Shown here piece after piece: positions 58,528-64,000 of a stretch of DNA of 64,000 bases. Source of the DNA: Colias croceus (Eukaryota > Arthropoda > Insecta > Lepidoptera > Pieridae); assembly GCF_905220415.1 (NCBI RefSeq), contig NC_059541.1, forward strand, positions 10,614,501 through 10,678,500. Direction: 5' to 3'. Each line of letters starts with the position of its first letter. Position 1 is the stretch's first letter. Below the pieces are notes generated by a model. That model was not told where the DNA came from and searched no databases. It saw only the letters and a list, made by a program, of their open reading frames with translations. Position numbers and translations under genes: made by a program.

Positions 58528-58572
58528 ATAGCATTCTAGCTGCATCAGAGTGTGGTGCAGCTAGAATGCTAT
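58528..58572. repeat. Perfect 17-bp hairpin
   Basis: ATAGCATTCTAGCTGCA pairs without mismatch with TGCAGCTAGAATGCTAT around an 11-nt loop. Surrounding 57740-59385 is otherwise AT-rich with no exon seen. Confidence 0.7.
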
Positions 58573-59386
58573 GATAAACACCGACATTCATAAAATTTAT
58601 TTATTAAAAAATATGCTAACAGTTTACAAATTGTTTAAATGCAATATTAATAAATATAGAGTTTTATAAATGTAGAGTTTACATTACATAATATCTCAAT
58701 TAATGTATTACAAATAGAATTTATAATAAACAAACCCTTTGATTATTGTACATGGCATGGCAACATGGCAATTTATTTGCGTATACATGCATCTCTACTA
58801 TAATATGAATCTTCAATTCGATGAAAATTAAAATTACAAAATCTTTAGTTCCTAAAAAATAAAGTTAAAATACTATTTATTCCATCGAAATTGCTCGATC
58901 ATTTCAGTATTTTGACAGCGTTAAAAAATCAATGGTCATAGAAATAAGTTGATAACCAGGAAAATAATTTCTTACACACTCGTGAGAAATTAGCGTCAAC
59001 AAAAACGCAACAATCGATCGCTATAAACAAAAGCAAGTACATATAATCTTCCTGTGAACATTAGCTAAACAACCATTTAATTTAGCCATAAATATTCGAA
59101 AGGTATTCGATATTTGCAAGCAACAATCTGTTAACAATTGCACATCGTAATTCCTACACGTTCGTCTGACTCCGATGCGATAGTTATAGATGTGAGCTAT
59201 CATTTAGGATAATTTTATTTCAATTATAGTTCTGTTATTTCTGAAGATATGTGAGTGGCGTGATTTGAATTATTTTTATGCAATCTCTATAATAAATGAA
59301 ATGAAATATACTTGAAATTTTTAAAGATCTGATAGATTTCTACTTCACTATAGATGTATCATATAAATTATTGGTTTTATAATACA

Positions 59387-59599
59387 CTAGCTGCTCCGCG
59401 CGGTTTCACACCCGTGGCTCCCTGTTGGTCGTAGCGTGATGATATAATATAGCCTTAATAACCTTCCTCGATAAATGGGCTATCTAACATCGAAAGAATT
59501 TTTCAAATCGGACCAGTAGTTCCCGAGATTAGCGCGTTCAAACTAACAAACAAACAAACTCTTCAGATTCAGATCAAGCTTTATAATATTAGTATAGAT
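59387..59599 (-). mobile_element. Helitron-like repeat, family B, complete
   Basis: CTAG at 59387, CACGGGTGTGAAACCGCGCG hairpin, ATCTATACTAATATTATAAA at the right; a short AGATTCAGATCA insertion lies near its 5' end. Confidence 0.84.
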
Positions 59600-61436
59600 A
59601 ATATTATAATGGTGATAACGACATAAAAGAGGCTTTTAAGAAGTCTTAATTTATAAATATTTGGAAGCTTACTATTTGAACATTTAGATTTATTACATAC
59701 AGCTTTTAAAAACTGTGTGTTTAACATAAAGTGCAATGTTAACTTATAATAATAACATATATTTTAGTGATATTAGCGAGAAAGTCGCAGATCCAATCCG
59801 TCGCGTAATTACTGAAAGTGTGTTTTCTATTATAGTGCAGTCATATATTATATTATTCATGGGTTGCATATATAATATGTTAAGTTTCGTAAACGAAAGT
59901 TTGTAAAACGAAGTTATAGGTTTGTGCCTGCTTGTTTGATTAAAGTTTTAATCAATGTGAGTAATCAGTACCTATGTCTATTGCAATATGTATATAAATT
60001 ATTGAAACAATTTGGATTAAATCCTAGAATACTGTTAATGTTAACACGTAAGGTGTCATTTTTATGGAACGGCTAAGGGAAATGAAATGAAACGCAAATC
60101 CAAATTTTTAAGGTTTTATAGCAAAGTTGAGTCAACAAGGTTTTTTTTTTAACTATTAAATATTAATTATATTTGTCCGTAATCTCAGTACAGATGGAAA
60201 CAATAGTTTCAGTAGTATTGTGTTGTCAAATCAAACTTCCGTTTCAAACGAAACCTTCTACAGCGACCTTCGTTATGGAGAAATATCTAATTTGATCTAA
60301 GTTCGGATAATTATTATGTCTAATATTTTTTTTGGGTAAATTGCTTGGATTGTTATAGCACTTTATTAGGTAAAAATGTTTCTATAATTAACTAGCTGCG
60401 TAACCCTGTTTTGATTGTGGTACACAATTGAAGATTGATCGTATCAACTCAGAAATCTTCGTAGGCTCATGCACAATATGATTAGTAACAAATGCATAGT
60501 CATATTCTATTCTATAAAGGACATACAGACGTTCATTCATTTTTAAACGTATAGACTATAGGTTTTTACAAACGTGTAATATGATTCCAAACTGGCTCCT
60601 TATTGTCAAATCTTTCTATATGTAGCCTGTTCAAAATGTTTAATCACAAAATGTGTAGGATTTACATCCTATATCTTCCTAACCCATTGAATATATAGAT
60701 CATGGACTATATGAGATGATAGCAGAAAATAATTTATTGATATTTTTAAGTGATGTAATCCTGTTTTATTCACTAAATGGCCTATTACGATGTGACAGAT
60801 TGTTTTATTCAGCGGAGTTGTTCTCAGCATACTTAGCTAAATATAACACAATCTAATCAAGTTTTCCTTCAATCAGTCACTTGATCAGTCATTACGTAAA
60901 TGTCACGTTATATCATACGAGCTGCATAATAAATTTATTTTAGCATTAACATCAGAACCAATTTGATAGTATGATGAAGTTTTTGTAAGAGATTTAGGTT
61001 ATAATGGTCAATGCCAAGATTAATTGAAGTCTTCATAGTTTTTGCTGCTCATTAACAATGTTGTGCAAATCATTAATTTGGGTGAAGGAATTGGTGTGTA
61101 CGAAGGTCTATTAAGAGAAAACTAGTAAAAAATATATTACAATTATCTTCGTTTGGCTTTTATACGCTTTATTCTGACAACTTTAGCTTTTGAGGATTTA
61201 CTTTGTATTTTATTCGTATAATTATGTAAATTAATTTTTGCTTTCAGTAGTTTGTATTGAATTTTATGATGGCTTGAACCATATTCCGATGTATACAAAG
61301 TTAAGCTTATCTCTAGTAAATTACTTTCTTATGTTAAACAATTAAATTTATATCTATGATTTAATACATTTCGTATCTAAATTGTTAAATTAACTTTGAA
61401 GTCAATATCATTTGGATAAGATTAACAGTTACGTTA
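59600..61436. other. AT-rich DNA, no gene seen
   Basis: No splice-bounded open frame and no recognisable repeat; intron-like. Confidence 0.5.
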
Positions 61437-61438
61437 TA

Positions 61439-61833
61439 CAGGGTGTCCCACTGTTGGTATACTAAGATCAAAGGAGGTTATAGTTTTGCATACACTGAGT
61501 ACGTAAAAATACTTATAAAATTCCAGACGCATTTTTTTTTCAAATAGATGAATTCTTAAAACTCTATGTGTAAACCCATAACAAGCAACCCGCCCAACTT
61601 TGCCACCAGCACGTGAGATATCGTTTAAGATTGTGTTTCATAGACAAAATGCTCACATTAGAGAAGCGGTATATGCCGGCTGCGCGAAGCTAGAGAATAA
61701 AACATGGATTTTCAGGAAAAATTTAGCAAAAAATTTTTGACGTAATTTTGTTGTTTAAGTATTTTTTACGTGATCAGTGTATGCAAAACTACAAGTCCCT
61801 TCGCGCTTAGTATACCAATAGTGGGACACCCTG
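61439..61833. mobile_element. MITE with long TIRs and TA duplication (Tc1/mariner-like)
   Basis: Ends CAGGGTGTCCCACTGTTGGT and complement of CAGGGTGTCCCACTATTGGT, flanked by TA (61437-61438, 61834-61835). Similarity between arms continues ~90 bp (TAGTTTTGCATACACTGA in both). The CAGGGTG terminus with TA target fits mariner-type elements; no transposase. Confidence 0.88.
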
Positions 61834-62207
61834 TATAATAATTTAATAGATTTCATGATATCCTGCATTAAGTAATCGAGGTTTCACATTGTGCCTAATT
61901 CGTACAACAAATAATTTATTAAAAGTGTTATATACGAGTAATTTTCCATGTTTCTTATAGCTTAAAATTGACCTTTTTAGTAGAATGTGGTCTTCTGATG
62001 AAATTTTAGAACGCTTTTCCGTTGTCTGTTTTAAATACTTGTTATTTAGTGTATAAAACATAACAAACATGAAAAAAAATGTGTGCGTGTACTAGTGTAA
62101 CAAGTGAAACTTCTTTATGACCTTATTTTTCAAAAAATAACTTACTGTAAAGTTGCATATAAACATTACAGAAATACATCAAATCACGAGTGGTATGGAT
62201 AAGAAAA

Positions 62208-62299
62208 AGATGGCGCGTAACGGAAAAATGTCACGCGTAACGAGAAAATGTTACACTAAATTTTTTTCCAACCCTGATAAAGAAGTTTCACTTTAAAAA
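62208..62299 (+). repeat. Short dispersed repeat F, copy 2
   Basis: AGATGGCGCGTAACGGAAAA, ATGTCACGCGTAACGAGAAA and GATAAAGAAGTTTCACTTTA; it has ~10 extra bases (ATGTTACACT) compared with copy 1. Confidence 0.75.
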
Positions 62300-62600
62300 T
62301 ATTGATGTCTTATATTAAAATTATATCTGAAAAGTTGCCGCACGTTTAAACTTAACTTTCAACATTTGGACGTGTTATTTAGTACTTATTAGAATTGTAA
62401 TGGTTTTTTATATAATTTACATTAAAGTTGTTTTCTTATTAGATAATCCGGGTAGATTAATGATGGTACTGATTTAAATTATATTCAGCTGATTAACATC
62501 ACTCATACATCAGTGTGAGATGGTTTGTACATCAATCAAGCTTCACTGTGTTGTTTGAGATTATTACATTAACATCTTGTAATTAACATGATTAATATTT

Positions 62601-62601
<1 letters not shown>

Positions 62602-62662
<61 letters not shown>
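62602..62662. repeat. (AT)n microsatellite
   Basis: About 30 uninterrupted AT dinucleotides. The remaining DNA between 61836 and 63335 is AT-rich with no exon recognised. Confidence 0.98.
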
Positions 62663-62664
<2 letters not shown>

Positions 62665-63337
62665 TATTAATGTTGGTTTATTATAACACGAAAGTAATTG
62701 TTTAAGAAAATTGTAAATATTTATTGTAGAAGATACTTAAGTTGTAACAAATTGTAAATAGTAATAAAGGCTTATTTTATTTATTATAACACGTATGTAG
62801 GTAATTTACAATTGGAGTCGAGTACATATTTAATAGAAAAGAGGAAAACAGGGATGGATATCGTAGTTTAAACATTATATTAAGTTTCTAATGCACAATT
62901 ATTTGAACAAAATAATTTCACCAAATTAATACATTAATTTTAAATGCGTTTAGTGCTTGCATATATAAATATTTTGGGTAGACTTTATAGGTATATCAAA
63001 CAAAATAGTGTCATGAGATAGATGATAAATGAAATTATACTACATACATAAATAGAAATCTCAATTACAAGGAACCATGAATTTTTTAATTTGTTTATAT
63101 GCATTTATCTAATAAACCTCTACATAATCTTTCCGCTCTACTTTTAAATTACCTAAGTTTACTTCGTTCATATTACTAAGTCTAGATTATAGTGCATCTA
63201 ACAATGTGACCTCGATGCGGTCTTGCATCTATTAATAATATAAAGTTATCTATCCGTAATAATATACTAAGAATAGCGCCACGTTTAATGGAAAATTAAT
63301 TAAAATGATTATTTATAAACAATCTTTATAAACTTAA

Positions 63338-63550
63338 TAGATTTCCGCCCGCGGCTTCGCCCGCGTTTGCAAAGGAAAACCCGCATAGTTCCCGTTCCCG
63401 TGGGATTTCCGGGATAAAAACTATCCTATGTGTTAATTCAAGTTACCCTCTATATGTGTGCTAAATTTCATTGTAATCGGTTCAGTAGTTTTTACGTGAA
63501 AGAGTAATAAACATTCATACATCCATACAAACTTTCGCCTTTGTAATATA
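63338..63550 (-). mobile_element. Helitron-like repeat, family A, tandem member 1
   Basis: Hairpin AACGCGGGCGAAGCCGCGGG at the left with the CTAG mutated to TTAG/ATAG; 5' end TATATTACAAAGGCGAAAGT directly abuts the next copy. Confidence 0.85.
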
Positions 63551-63780
63551 CTAGATTTCCGCCTGCGGCTTCGCCCGCGTTTGCAAAGGAAAACCCGCAT
63601 AGTTCCCGTTCCCGTGGGATTTCCGGGATAAAAACTATCCTATGTGTTAATTCAAGTTACCCTCTATATGTGTGCTAAATTTCATTGTAATCGGTTCAGT
63701 AGTTTTTACGTGAAAGAGTAACAAACATCCATACATCCATACATCCTTACAAACTTTCGCCTTTATAATATATATTAGAT
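63551..63780 (-). mobile_element. Helitron-like repeat, family A, tandem member 2
   Basis: CTAG at 63551-63554 immediately follows the 5' end of the previous copy. The two are almost identical internally (AAAACTATCCTATGTGTTAA, TTCAAGTTACCCTCTATATG). Confidence 0.85.
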
Positions 63781-63949
63781 TTACACAGATCAGATTTCAA
63801 TCCTAGATTATTTTACTATGAATACCCGAAGAATCCTATCAATTAAAACAAATTATAAAATCAAATCAAAGACCACATACTTATTGGCATAGGCTTACTT
63901 ATTAAATAGGTTGTATATACATGGAGTATGGTAGCAAAAACATAATACA

Positions 63950-64000
63950 CTAGCTGCTCCGCGCGGTTTCACCCCCGTGGCTCCACTCCTGTTGCCCGTA
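63950..64000 (-). mobile_element. Helitron-like repeat, family B, cut by window edge
   Basis: CTAG at 63950 and CACGGGGGTGAAACCGCGCG hairpin; the rest is beyond the window. Confidence 0.82.

Overview
The window is nuclear DNA from a moth or butterfly (Lepidoptera, Ditrysia-type). It is AT-rich, with short spliced exons separated by introns, and it is crowded with high-copy lepidopteran repeats: Helitron-like elements ending in a hairpin plus CTAG, a LINE with the typical AATAAAGTATTTT(GTTT)n tail, TA-flanked inverted-repeat elements and a tRNA-derived SINE. I see no bacterial or viral gene organisation.

The main gene is phospholipase D (Pld), on the minus strand, with its start codon at 30176 and its stop at 12672. 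I could assemble 21 coding exons by eye. All splice phases agree and the exons sum to 3720 nt (1239 residues): PX domain, PH domain, first HKD motif, a long loop, second HKD motif, and a conserved C-terminus ending in LWT. An intron near the first catalytic half carries a 181-bp tandem duplication of part of an exon. Other introns hold a dead Tc1-like element and a small repeat that almost fills an intron.

Upstream of the Pld start codon (about 32.0-34.2 kb) two complete U1 snRNA genes face each other inside a ~1-kb-armed inverted duplication, each with a matching upstream promoter element. A GC-richer island at 35.3-35.9 kb looks like a promoter, possibly bidirectional. To its right, a plus-strand gene of unknown identity is represented by an exon at 56225-56307 encoding a signal peptide. 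Its non-coding first exon may end at 35919, which would give a ~20-kb intron, and the rest of the gene lies beyond the window. A separate, unidentified minus-strand coding exon sits at 7316-7407, downstream of Pld.

The left 10 kb is mostly repeats: TAGGTACC-rich DNA, two TA-flanked non-autonomous elements, a 5'-truncated LINE with an open reverse transcriptase frame, and a ~780-bp minisatellite. From 36 to 64 kb I find almost no coding sequence. That part holds Helitron-like copies, a near-perfect 252-bp-armed palindrome, a SINE with target duplication, a 1.2-kb element with a mirrored array of a CTCGAGCGCG motif, and several small hairpins. All calls come from reading the sequence. Database identity, expression and exact transcript ends were not tested.
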